From NCBI GenBank assembly GCA_000708835.1, contig DF236951.1, positions 372,101 through 436,100 of the forward strand: a DNA stretch of 64,000 bases, in the 5' to 3' direction. This stretch comes from Klebsormidium nitens. Lineage: Eukaryota > Streptophyta > Klebsormidiophyceae > Klebsormidiales > Klebsormidiaceae. The position numbers and the translations under genes are program-made. Below the pieces are notes generated by a model. It was not told where the DNA came from, did not search any database, and was given only the letters and a program-made list of their open reading frames with translations. Below are positions 13,490 to 26,300 of the stretch, one piece after another; positions within the stretch are counted from its first letter, which is position 1, and every line of letters starts with the position of its first letter.

Positions 13490-14836
13490 AAAGGAACTGG
13501 CAAAAGCACACTAGCTCCAAAAAATAGGTTTGACCGGCTAACGTTTGTGTAGCTTAGCCTTAAACACAATCGATTCAGGCCAACCAGCTATTGCCTGTAA
13601 GGCCCCAGTGTGCCCTACGCATGCTAGCAAACAGTGCCGGTGGGCAAACAGTATGCCGCAGCAGACACAATATCCATTTGCTGCCGCGCGTGGGAGCTGG
13701 CTAACGGTGTTAAACGGCCCTGTAGATTGGCCGAGAGATTAGTAACAATCGGGGCAGCAGTTGGCGCGGGGAATGCTCAGATTCGCCACTTGAAACTGGT
13801 TGAGGTGACGCATTTCAAGCACCCAAACGCACTCATCATCGACTTGGATGATTGGCAATCTGGCAAGCAGTTGGCACGTCCTTTCCAAATCAACAGCATA
13901 ACAACATACCGACCGTACCAGCCTGAACTTACGAGAAGACGGCCAGGATACCGTAATTAAGAGACTATGCAGTGCACGCCAGGTCGTTTCGCGCGCGGAC
14001 CGATTTATGGCGTGCAATTTGTTTCTTGTACCAGTCGATATGAACTACATCCAATCATGGCACCGTCTCAGGGCGGGCCAGCTAGGCAGGCAGCTTTCAA
14101 TGGGTAATTGTTGTGATCCGCCCGGACATGCATAGGTATGTCCGCGCATGCATCGAGCCTAGGTCATCGCCGGGCCCTCGTTTGCTAAGTTACTCAATGT
14201 TTCGGCTCTTAGCTGAACTGCCCATGAAAATTCTGCCAATCTGAGAGCTAGTCTATGACATAGATTAACACGTACAGCTTGTACAAGTAGTATGCATGAC
14301 TCTCGATCGAGATGCATATATACAAAAAATTAACCAGACATATATTTTAGTTCGGCAAAACATGCAGGAGCTAATATATGGTGGTTTTATGTCATGCTAG
14401 ATTACTACTATCATTGATTGTCATCTGAGTTGATTGCGCGGCTTGCGATGATATATTTCTTACGGCTAGGGTCAATCTGCAGAACGTGGGGCAGGCCGGG
14501 TGCAGTCACTGCTGCAAAGCTCAATGCGGCTTGACCATGCAATCGTCTGATGCTCTTAGAACAAAATTTGTTCAGTCCGGCCATGGTGTAGACGCGTTCT
14601 GCACAAGTAATTCAGCTTATTCGACCTTGCATAGGACCATGTCATCCGTGTTTGACTTCGCAGAAACAAGTGCAGTGGCTTGGGAAGCGTTGCATAGGCA
14701 TCCTGATCGAGCTAGCGAATGGTAAGCAACATCTTCCGTGCTCGACAAGGAAAACGAGGAAAAATACTTGCCTACTTACGCTTGAGAGCATTATGAATTG
14801 CATGATCGGATTGGCGTGCGTATCAACGTCTTACCC
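13490..14836. other. Intergenic region between the MYND gene and chlorophyllase 3' end
   Basis: These 1.3 kb lie between two convergent genes. I found no exon with splice-site support or family resemblance. From about 14200 to 14460 the sequence is AT-rich with short palindromic runs, which fits 3' flanking DNA. Nothing else is seen. Confidence 0.5.
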
Positions 14837-17800
14837 TTAGAGACGAAGTTGGGAGCTGACCATTGCACGTTGTCTTACCACTTTCGTGATCGCCTCCACA
14901 GCTTCTGCAACCGACCATATCCGACTGCCAAATAGTGCAGCCTCCTCTCCTTTGTGATCTTCGACCCAATCCTTGATCAGACCACCTATTAGCGCCCCGT
15001 TCTCCGTGCCCCGATCGACACTTCCGGGTGCTGATTCTCGTACACTAGCCTCGAGGGCACCGGCCGGAGACGCTGCCCCGGCCAGTGCTCTTTTCGGTAT
15101 TGACAAATCTCCTCCGCTCGCTTTCTGAACTGCCGCTTGTCCTGCCTCTTTCGACGACGAAACTTTGCCCGAGCCACTTGCAGACGAGTCGCTACTCTGT
15201 CTACTTTCCTTGGACCGGGCGTCGTCTAGTGATCCAGATCGGACGTCCGGAGACGCACTCGCTATGCTGTCCTGATCTCTTCTCGTCATTCTCGGACCAC
15301 TCGTGGAAGTTGCTGGAAATCCACTCAAAGCATCTACCGAATCCGGAGGCGCCTCTGACGAGCGGCTCGGCGAAGCGTCCCGCCGCGTTGCCCGCTTCCC
15401 CCGGATCATGAGCTCAGCCCACGTCACCATCACGGCCTTGGAAACGTCGTTCACGACCTTGCTGTCGACCCGGCCAGACCCGCAAACGGCATCCTGAAAG
15501 AGGTACGCAGATCCGAGTGAGAAAAGCCTAGCGAGCAACCTTGATAAAATCCTACATAGTTCCCCTCAGGTTCGAACCGTAACCTCAACTCAGTGATCCT
15601 CATTACCCCCTGGAGACCCTGAGCCTCAAAGAAGCTGATCGATGAGGTGCTACACACGCAGCGACAGGATGCGAACCCGACTTCGACAGTCAGTCCGTTT
15701 GTTGAATCTCAGGTTTACTCGACGCTTGAAACACCGGATCGCTGGGGATGTGACCAACACCGACTGGCACGAAACCTTTGCTTTGTGAACAAGCCGCGGG
15801 AATCGTTGATGGAAAGGTTCGGCACCCTTTGCAGATGAAGGACGTAAACGAGACCAAGCGCCAGGTGTGGGACCCGTACCGAAGCCAGCAGCCGCGAGAA
15901 AAACGGAACCAACGAATCTTCTGAAGAGAGCAGCAACCATGCGGGAGTCGGTGCGGGATCAATGTGAGAGTCAGAAACGGAGCGCGCTGCCGAATCGACG
16001 AAGCACTGGGGTCCACCATCAAGCCGCCCCGTTCGATAGAACGACCGTGAGGAGCTAAGCAGGGACTAAACAGACAAGCAATCTGAACGGAAGCTGCTCA
16101 AAACAAAGTTCGAGATTGTGTACCTGAAGGGTTGATGCGTTGTCGACGAACTGGAAGTGCCCGGCCTCTCGAATGACCACCTCCCAAGAGGGCGACGAGC
16201 TGGCGTTGTAGAATTGCCTGCAGGACGTGCACAGGGTTTAGAGACGAAGGGGGATGTCATTGCTGTCTGGAAGGAGTCACAAACGCTTACATGCGCTCTT
16301 TCTTCTGAATTGGGTTGCGGCGAGGCGTCAGGCGAGACCGATACAACCAGACAATCTATAGAACAAGGAACGAAAAAACGCGTGAAGGGCTTCCACGAAA
16401 ATCGCATAGAATCTGCGGTGCGTCGCTTGGAGCTTGATTGTGTTTCGTGCCCCTCTAGCGCACCAATCGCAGGGCTGCGGTTGACGTTGGCTGTCAACAA
16501 GCTTGGCTACGACTTCGAGCTGCTGAAGTCGTCCTCTTGTTGCCAGTTATCCACACGGCATCCGCATCCGCAACTCTCAAACTTTGGCAGCCTACGAAGT
16601 CAGCCCTGGTGTCTCTGAAAGCATCCTGAAACCGGTCTTGAAACACGCCTCACCGGTAGTTCGCGTCAGGGGGTGCGCAGTCGCCCCCAAACGCCCCCCC
16701 TACGATGGCAATCGGCAGCGAGGCGGCGAGGTACCGCCCCTTGACGAGCACCGTCTTGGGCCCCGCTGGGCCTCGGATGGATTCCGTTCCGTCCCGGCCG
16801 ACTCGCAGGGCAGCCACAGCGGACGGATAGCCGGGGGCGAGGGGAGCGTATACTGCACGGGGAGCATATAACGAAGTGAAGGACTCATTCAGAAAGATGG
16901 CAGAAGCTTTTGTCCCTCTCTTTTCAGGATCGACGTCGATCGTCCATGAAGTGCCGCCAAACCACGAAGCGTAAAAGTCCTTTTGCAAGCACGATGCTGG
17001 CATTTCATCGACCGAAAGGCACGGGAGGCCAGGGTGATCTTCCAGTGAGCGCAGTCGAAGAGTTAGTGCGGAATGAATGGAACTGGACAGCGAAAAGTCG
17101 AGAGGACGTCCGCTGGCAGTGGAAATAATCGCGGGTTTCCGTTTTACAAAGCCATGTCATTGTGCGCCTTGTGGCGTCCACTGTACGAAACCCTATTAAA
17201 GGTAGCTCATTGGTACGCGCGTTGTGTATGTTCCGATAGCCTGGCCGGCGCTTATTGCAACATACTAGCTGTTCGAAATAAGACTTTTGTGTGCTGATGT
17301 CATCCACAGAATCTGGCTGACGTCATTCTCTAAATCTGGCTGACTTCTTCCACCAAGGGATACGTACCCGTGTTGTCGACCGGGTCCAGCAGGCACAGCG
17401 CAGCCACCCGTTGATCCTGTGCGGCCGCGAGCACGCTGATCTTACCTGTGACACAACGATGCTGACGTCACAATGAATAGCAATCTCTCGTCTGGCGATT
17501 CAGCGGGAGACCTTTTCTAAAATTGAAGCTGACATAGGATGCAAGTCCCAGACGAGGTAATAAGGAGACGGAGGGGATGCAACAAGGGGATACCAATCAC
17601 GAGGGGCCGCGACCCTCCAATTTGAATCTATTTAGAAAACCAAAAGTACTAAGAACCAGCAAGGCGGGCAAATGCGCCAACAAAATCACCAAATCTTCCT
17701 CAACAATGGTTCATGCGGGACTGCGGACGTTACAGTCCGCAAAGATGCCGGACGTACCAACGAGCCATTGCTTCCTCGAGGTCACAAGGCCTTGAACTCC

Positions 17801-20800
17801 ATAAATCCCCCTTGCTCGAGCAAGCTCTCCGTCATGCAAAGTGGGCAGCTTACGACGGCGCCGCACAGCTTGACTAATTCTGCAGACAGTGTCCACATCT
17901 TTTGGAATGATTCAGTCGGCCAGAGAACCTCGGGAATGAACGTGAGTGCCGAGTGACGTGGCTCACCGCCTCTGGAGTGTCCGCAGAGATAGACCCGCCT
18001 GGTGTCAATCTTGGACTTGAGGATGCGACTGCAGGCGGAGAAAAGCCGACAAAGTGTCAATGTCTTAAGGTTCCCCGTCGACCGATACGGGTGAGCGCTC
18101 ATCTGCGGTCCTCAGCAGGCGGAACGCACAATTTCCAAATGGCTGAGGGACAAGCGGCGAGGCTGTCGCTATCGTCCATCTTGTCAACGTCAACAGATTG
18201 ACGGCTCCGACCTGCTCTTTCCAGCCCAAGAGCGGGGGTCAAGCTTACGAGTCTGGTCCTGGTCGCTAACACCTAACGCCCAAATGCACTTTCAGACTGG
18301 CTTCATTAGGTGAAGATCGGACGGCTGTGACAGCGTTTCGGCCATCTCAGAATTGTTCCCTTCGCCTGTCAGGGCCAATGAGAACGCTTGCTTCGATCAC
18401 GTGGTATTAAATGTACAGACCTAGTACAGGTCTCAGCTGGAGCGGTAGTGTACAAAGGTGTACGCGGACTGGGGATGCGAAGCTGGCGAGCCTAGCAGTT
18501 TTCGGTCGACGCAGAACCTAAGGAGCGCCTTGGCAACTCGGACTGTGCTTGTGGGCATAAGCTGACCGGTGCAATTGTTGCCGCAACAAGAGAAAGTTGC
18601 CGGTTGATTTACAAGGTCGTTTACTGCATCTTGGATCCTACCCTTGACCCAATATTGCAAAGGTTGGAGACCTAAACGCCTCGAGAAGGACCTGACGTCT
18701 ACTTTGATATTTCTGCTTTTCTTTCCAAAGGCAACATTCACAGCAACTAAGACACACCAGTTTCTTCTTTTCCTGCTTACCATCTCGAACCAGGACGTTC
18801 AAATTTTCCTATCGAATAGAAGGTCGTAGATGAAACCTCAGTAGAATAGTAGAACCAGTTTCGTGTTTTCCTTCGTAATAAGAACTTCCTATGAGACGGA
18901 GAAGAGGTACAAAAGCGGAATGGTGTCGACAGCTGACCTCTGCTCGGCCCAGGTTATGAGCTCACTGATGAAGCGAGCGGAGAGAACGTCATCCAAGGGG
19001 CCAGTCAGCCCTTCGGCCTGCATACATTCAAAAGCATGGCTGATGAAATACTCCGATTAGAAACGAAGACGGAAACTTCACGGCACACTCGGATCACTCA
19101 CTGCTGGGGCTGATCATCACAGCAGTCTCTATTGTTTTCAAGTCACGCTTCACAGGCGGAAAAGTCTTTACATTCGTGCCAGCAGAGACCGTGATGCAAG
19201 CGATGAAGAGACGTTGCAAGATGCGCTCCGTGGACGAGAAAACCAGGAGAAGCGTTGAGGCCGTGGCTGACGACATCACCGCACGCCAATACCAAATGGA
19301 GGGGCAACTTCGGAAGACTCGGAAAAAACCGGACGAAATTTGATTTCTTTCTTTGAACCGCGAGGTTCCATGTACAGAAGGGCATCTTCAATTCACATTG
19401 CGATGTGAGAGGATATGCAGGAGAGAAAGGGAAGACACTCAGAGTAACAAAGTAACACCGAACGAGCAGGGTACCTTGTTGTAGGTCAGTACGACATAGC
19501 CCCAGCTGGCCAGTCTGTCTGCGTAGCTCTGGTACTGGTCGGAACTGACAAGGAAACCGCCTGAGAAAATGGCAAGGGGGTATGGCTGCATGCAAAGGGA
19601 GAAGTTTTAATTTCGTGCTGTGCAGTCTACGAAAGGGGGGGATGATGCCAATGTCAGATGAGCGTTTACCAAGACTGTGCTTCAAAATTCCAAAACTTTA
19701 GTAAGACAGTCATTTCACCGTGACTGATCAGAACTGACTTTGTAGGGTGACCCTTATGAAGCAGGGGCATGGGCTTGGCGCTTGATGCAAACCAGGTCCT
19801 AAAAAACTGCGAGGAACCTCCTTTCATAAGTGAGACGCATATTGATGTTCCTCGGTGTTTCCTTGCGTTTCCTCAGCTTCCTATATGGAGCTGGAAAGAT
19901 GAGCATTAGAAGCCTCATTAAGTGTCAGGATGAGGTTGACAGCCACCAGAAAGTATATTGAAGCATATCTTCCCAAGGAAAAGTCATTTACCACTAGCCC
20001 CTCCACTGACATGCTCTCCATCATATAATACTTCTCAAGCTGACTGCGTTGTACAAACGTTGTTGTACAAGTACAAAGCTTGAACTGTCCGGCGCGCTCA
20101 CTTCATGTCCTGAGCGCCCATTGCCTGGGTAAGTGACCTTGATCCGCAGCAAGCACCCCCCTGCACATTGCTTAATCACCGAGTTACTGTTCTGCCTCTC
20201 TTGCATAAGGTGAAGCTCAAGTGGAAGCAATTGCAAGCTTGTGCTTGTGACTAGCATCAGTGGTGGTGGTAAGCCCGCTTTCTGATACTCCCTTTTCTCA
20301 AGCTTTCACAAACACCAAAAGTTCAGGGGCTGAGATATTCCTACGTGATACCTGTCCCACCTGCCTGCAAACCAGAACCAAAATGACCTGATGAAAGCAA
20401 CTGAAGCCTTTGATATGGGCAGTACTTTTCTTTACACCAGTGCACGTACACAGGAAAGAAGCAGCCACTTGGCTCACCATCAACACATTGAGGGTAGCAA
20501 TTGGCGCAGGTGTGCTCAAGAACTGTCGGCAGCGTTCTGATGTCATATGGCCCTGCTTTTGTGTAGTCGACCAGCAGGTCTTGGCTGCCAACCTCTTTAC
20601 GGACTTTCTCAGCATTGCGCTCCCGAATCACTTCTGCCGGCTGCTTCTCTTCCTCTGGTTCAGCTTCAGAAGATCCTGCCGCCACCAGCGATAGGATGCT
20701 AGCCCCAAGGGTCAGCATTAGCTGCCTTTTGCTCAAAGTTTGCAGGTTCCGAAGCCCCAGCATGGAATCATGTTGTTTCTGAGACTGCTCTTTGTTGTGC

Positions 20801-21114
20801 TCCAAGCAGAATAGAGCATTCTGGTGGCTACACTTGCATCTTTCTCGACACCGCCCATCCCCAGGACTCAGCTTCAGTCTATCAATTGAAGCTTTCCTGA
20901 TGACCTTGTCCTCTTTCCTACACCAGGGAAGCTGCATGGAAAGTCTGGGGCTTTGCAGGCAACACCGCTGACCGCCAACGGGGTCAACTGGTCGAGCACC
21001 AATCTGTTTTCGTTGAGTACAAGGACAGCATTCCCTGGCATTGGCATGACTGCCCGCTTCTAACCTCGTCCAATGCTGCCAATTGGCCGGCGTTCTTCGC
21101 AGGAGGGACGACAT
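14837..21114 (-). CDS. CLH: Chlorophyllase (chlorophyll chlorophyllidohydrolase), plastid-targeted
   Basis: Nine exons on the minus strand: 21114-20478, 20160-20102, 19585-19475, 19017-18938, 18028-17967, 17445-17368, 16852-16654, 16217-16124 and 15493-14837. Their phases fit and give 658 residues. Chlorophyllase removes the phytol tail of chlorophyll. Family marks are FSGGFLVSS then LASWGYVVLTYNK, the nucleophile elbow GHSRGG (exon 5), the catalytic aspartate in LLDPVDN (exon 6), CAPPDANYR (exon 7) and the catalytic histidine in REAGHFQF (exon 8). The first exon encodes about 140 basic, Ser/Cys-rich residues, then KRQ and a hydrophobic stretch ending AAGSSEA. This resembles a bipartite transit plus thylakoid-lumen signal. 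ATG 21112-21114 was chosen as the start; an in-frame ATG lies 36 codons upstream. The last exon adds about 190 residues, rich in Ser and charge, beyond the hydrolase fold, which ordinary plant chlorophyllases of about 320 residues lack. Confidence 0.88.
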
Positions 21115-23302
21115 GGGCGCAACAAAGGCTTGTATCAGACACCTCTCTTCCAAAATTCTTCCAATTTCTAGTGAATGACAGATCGACTTGAAGGCCCAGG
21201 AAAGGCCTTCACACTTCGCCACAGTTGACGGAAATTTATCCGGACTGCTCGAGGTGTGCGCTTTTAACCATGTGCAACAGGCAATTTATGCAATGGTAGT
21301 ATATTTGCAAAGCGACTACAGAGTGTATAGGGCGATTTTTAACGCGGAGATAGTGCTCGTAGAAAATAGCGTTATATTCAAAATATGTGCAGATATGTCA
21401 TCGAATTTCTTTCATACAGCTAGCTTCTGATCACATATGCATTCAATGGACGAGTTGGTATGATGGTACCTGATGGTAGGAACCGTTTTGATGCAGCATG
21501 TCCCGAACCTGGATGTAGTGGTTAGCTTTGGATCGTTAGCGTTGTTTGTAGGTATGTCTCCTTGCGAACTTGGCATATGTTTTGCCAATGTATTGTCGCA
21601 CGCCCCATGCCTTTGATGCGCACGGGCTATAAGAGAAGTGTCCATGGTACCCGAGATTGCTGAACTTGATTACCCAGGCCATGCTTCAACCCTTCCGAAT
21701 CTCAAATTCTGGCTCTTCTGATGAGATGTTTCTTAGCTCGACGCAAGGCTTCCCATGCGTGTAATCACTTGCTGAAGACTTGCTGCTACATGACCAGTAC
21801 ATTGGTGGGGCAATCGTACGCGAAGAGTGGGCATCTGGGCATGCCTAAGTTGGCCGCTTGCAAGGCTTCCGCCTCACTGTGCAGGCCCGTTCTATGGAAC
21901 CACTAATCCCAGTCATCAACCGAAGTGCTTTGAACTCTTTCATTTCTGCACCATGTAAAGTTCGTGTGAATCGATTCGCTCAGTGCTAGTGGCAGTGCGG
22001 AGAATTGAACTATATTGAGATCCACCTGATGGGGGGGTGCATCATAGAGACGAGACTGCAACAAGAGAGGCGCAAGACCAAATCAAAAGGTTCAAATGTC
22101 GAAATGTACCTGGTCCTTGGTGGTGGGAAACCCAGTTGAGCTCACCAGCAAGGAGCCAAACTATCTCGATGATGGGGCCAGCCTTATTCTCTGGCTAGAA
22201 TCCTCGAAATGTTTTGAGCGGCTCAGCGTTGCGCTGGTCGAGTTCTCCAAGCTTTCTAAGAACTGCGCATATGCGAAGCACATCAGCCAGCTCATAGGGT
22301 GTAGGCATCGGCTCATCTGTCGTGGAAACGAATCTGTTCGATCAGGTCTACCATGTTATGCCCTCCGACATCCCTCAGGGTCTGTACGAACTTTTCAAGC
22401 GGTAATCATCGGCTGCAAGCCTACGATTGAGTGCCTGGTAACGTTGCTTAGCCTGGTCGTTGAGTTTTTTGTTCTGACGAGGAAGATGAGCTCGCTTTGG
22501 ATTTCCAGTGCGCGCAGGTTATCTTACTTTTCTTGATGGGGCCGTGTTCGTACGAAGCTGAGGTTGCTTGTTCATCAACGAAAACCCCAAACATTCAGAC
22601 TTTTGCTTCGCGTTCGAGAGCCAGCATTCATTATTCCTAGTCGGCTCGTACTATGCTAGCCATGCACGATTCAGCAACTTGACGTGTCCGCACAATGCAA
22701 CGGACCAAAAACCAACCGCTATCCACGCATACAGCAGATCATTCATATGGCAGTAATCTGCAGTGACATTGGCACATGTGTGGCGCGGCGGCGCGAACAA
22801 TATCTGGCCCGTCATCGTTGAAACAATCGACTCGCTGGCGGGCCCGACTTACGAAATTCTTCCTTTGACCACGAAGAGTGATCATACAGGGATCATACGT
22901 TCCAACGGCAGTCGCTAGCTAGTCCACGAGGACACGTCCCTGAGATCAAGTCAGAATACAAGCACGTAACTTCTTTGTGTCAGAGTCGACAAGGTTCTGA
23001 ACCCTGAAGGCTGAAGCAAGAAAAAGATCATGGCCATTTCTTGTAATCAGCAGACCCGCTGATCAGTACCTACATGGTGCTAGGGCTTGAACCAGACCAT
23101 ATTTCATGCACTTACCCTTGTGACCTCAGTTAGCGTTACACCGCTTTCCTACCAAGCAGGTGATAAATTCATCGTGACTTAGTGTACCTAATTGGACACT
23201 ACGATCCCGGACTTTCTTGCGCATCTTCAGCAGTCAGTAATTATTGAGCATGCACAGAAGGGCCCCGGTTTGCCATCGGGGTGAATCCGTGACTCATTGG
23301 CG
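21115..23302. other. Gene-poor region between chlorophyllase and the esterase gene
   Basis: This 2.2-kb stretch holds the chlorophyllase 5' flank at its left end and the 3' flank of the esterase at its right end. The only coding-like signal is the decayed remnant at 22195-22490, listed separately. From 21230 to 21420 the sequence is AT-rich without open frames. Confidence 0.45.
22195..22490 (-). pseudogene. Decayed coding remnant of unknown family, two frameshifts
   Basis: Read on the minus strand, three coding-like blocks follow one another without gaps but in three frames: 22490-22396 (includes KQRYQALNRRLAADDYR), 22400-22318 (EKFVQTLRDVGGHNMVDLIE) and 22325-22197 (PTPYELADVLRICAVLRKLG). 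Each break is consistent with a one- or two-base indel. Composition and predicted helices look like real protein. I do not recognise the family, and no splice sites explain the frame changes. It could be an old gene copy or a fragment of a mobile element. Confidence 0.35.
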
Positions 23303-26300
23303 CTACTCTCCGAACGGGAACGTCTCCGGCGGTTCGTCCTTGGGCATGGTCCATTTTTCGCCCCACTCAAGGGGCTCCAGGGCGCGGGTCCAGTCCAGAT
23401 GAATGACACGATTGAATTGCTGGGCGACCTGCCAAGGAGCAGATAATACGAGCTTTTTTTACACAAACGCAATTACTTTTGCTGGGCCACATAGAATGGT
23501 TGATCAGGAAAACTGAGTAAGATATCCCGTGCGCATGGGGAAGGGACCTTCGCTAGCCACTTCGGAAGAAACTCGTACGAAAAGATCGGCGTCAGAGACG
23601 GAGCATGATCCACAGCCGAGGGGAAGCCGGATAAGAAGCCCGGCAAATCCAGACGGATAGCTGCTGCCAAAGTCGGGAAACTTTTCCCGATCGATTTGGT
23701 AAACCTTGAAAGACGAGGACGTCTTCTGGTTGAACGTCATGTAAGAGGACACAAAGCTGCAAGCAGAAAGTAAAAGAGGGGCGCTCTTCCTGTGGATCCT
23801 GCTTCCGTCTGACCAGCTCTGCTGGCGGCTGGTGATTGTTTGAACATTGAAAATCTCTTCGACAGGTGCTGAGAAAATTACTCCGAAGTTCTCGTAAGGT
23901 CGGGCGCAGAGAACAGGTCGTCTAACGCTGTCAGACGCTGCCGCATCCAAACAGGGATCCGTGAATAAAGTTCGTTTAAATTTCTGCGTGTTCAGTCCTT
24001 TCAGTTCTCTTCTTACCCTGTCAATGCGCAAAGACCAGTCTGCGCCCTCGCACGGCAAACGCTTCATAAGTCGAACGGACGAAACCTCCCCTGACAGCAA
24101 AGTCGAATGCCACAGCTCAAGAACTAGTAAGAGGTGGGCGGTTGAGCATCCCCGGTCACTCACCCGTGCCTGGAAGTAGTGGCTGAAGCGCTCGGTGTCA
24201 GCCCGGTAAATGACCCCGATCGCACGCTCCAGGAGCTCCAGGTGCTTCGGCACGTGATTGCTCACATCAAGCAGGAAGCGAGACGGCGACACCTGGCAGA
24301 ATGTCGAAAGATTGGTATGGTCAGGGAGCCGCTTCGGAAACGTCCCGGGGGTTGGAAAAGGGGTCTCGAAGGTGAGTAACTGAGTCCAGTTACAGAAAGT
24401 ATTTCAGCGCTTCAGGGATCACTGTGTGGTGCAACGTTTTCAAAACGGTTGAAACGACGACTTATTCCCCCAACTTAAAAACTTGATTGAGGGTTTTGGA
24501 GAAGGACCCACCTTGTGAAAGAGCCGCTCGAAGCTCCCGGCCATGCCCTGGTTGACCTTCATGCAGTGTGCGGGCTCGCCCCAATCATAGGCCGCCGTCA
24601 CCGTCCCCGTATACGTGCTGCATACGCAGGGTACCGGGAACGGGCGTCACGTCGGGCGCTACAGTTAATGATCTGGGGTCCGCTTGACTCAACTAAAAGT
24701 TGCTGGACAGGTTCGATCAGACTCGGTGATTTACCTTTTCGCCAAAAGTCTGCAGAATGACATTAGGTAAGCCTATTTTGCCCTTGCATAGTAGCCTCCT
24801 TCCTGCAACCTTGAAAATCCCATAACGTTCCTTCTCCTGGAAAGAAATTCATCCATAGAAGCGCGACCTTTAGTTGCTTTCCAAACCGAATCTGGGGGTC
24901 ATGATGCAGACTCAATTTACTTTCAAACAGTAGCCGTGCGCGCACCTGAAGCCGATGTTGAACGCCTTTTCCTTGTAGTGCTCGCGCACGAGCTGGCCCA
25001 CGTTGAGCTCCTTGCGGCGCCAGCTCATGTCCGTCGCGCGCGCGTCGCCCAGGTGCGAGTTGTGCGCCCACACCACCGTGCGTGCAGGGCTGCCGCTCAG
25101 CCGCTCGCAGTGCGCGATCAGCGCTGCAAGAGAAGGACGAAGTTGAGGGAAGAAACGAGAGGAAGAAAGAATATTGCTGTTGCAAAAGAAGGATTCATTG
25201 CGCTCGAGTAACATTTCGAGGAATCAACACAATCCGGAGAGTTTGGGGCATAGAGGATCGGCAAAATCCGCAGCAAGTCAGTCACGCAATCAGTACTCCC
25301 CCTGAGAAGATCAAAGTCAGATCCCAACCAGCAATGCTGATGTTTCTCTGCTACGAATTATGGAAGGGGGGCAAGTCAGTAGAGGCAAACTGAACCATCT
25401 TTGAAAAAGTTCTTTGGTCGGAAGAAAGCAGAACGCAAATCGCTGAGATCAGGGCGCTAGTCAGGGGACCATCTTCAGGTTAATGGAAGGAAGTAAGAGG
25501 TTGTCAACCTGAAAGTGGACCGATCGAGAATTCGTAACCGGACTCATTGAGCCCTGTAGATTCCAGGAGCCCGTTTATGCTGTTGCTGTTGCTCGTGAAG
25601 AAGGTGCGTTGACGGGGCGTTAAGAACCCAAGTCATCGACAACGTGTTCGAGATTTCAGAATCTCGCTCAATGCCTTCAGCAGCAGACTGTGGATCGTAC
25701 TGAATTTCCAGATCTCTGATCGTTCAACCGTTCAGGGTCGCCCGCGTCATACCAAGCAAGTAGTCACAAGATGGGAATTGATGACGAAGTGCAAATTCTT
25801 ACCTTTGAGCGTGTTGAACATGTGCTTGTCCCGGAGGTTCCAGCTCATGTCACGTGCCCGGTACATCGACCGGTAGTACTGCTCCGCGTCTTTCACCACG
25901 AGGGCATTCTGCAGCGGAGAAGCGGCAGCACTTCTTGATCTGAAACCAATTAAAGTTAGTACATTCTTGAGACGGATGAATTTCACGAAACCAGATGCCG
26001 AAAGGAAGTGAAGAAATCAGAAGGCACGCACGTCAAAACCGGAAGGGCCTGCCAGAATATATACGTAAGCCTTTGATCTGTGGATCAATCTGGCCTCTGA
26101 TTTATCTGTATTTCACACTCAACTCAAACCCAAATTCACTTTCCCCACACTTTTTGCCAGCCGCTTTAACACTGCGAAGCGAGAATAGACTTCCTGAACT
26201 AAAAATGGAGTGTATTCCACCTAACAGCTCCCTCCCTGGCCCTGGACCCAAAGTCGTAGTCATCAGTCCCTTCGGACCCCCATAACGGCTCCCCCGCTTA

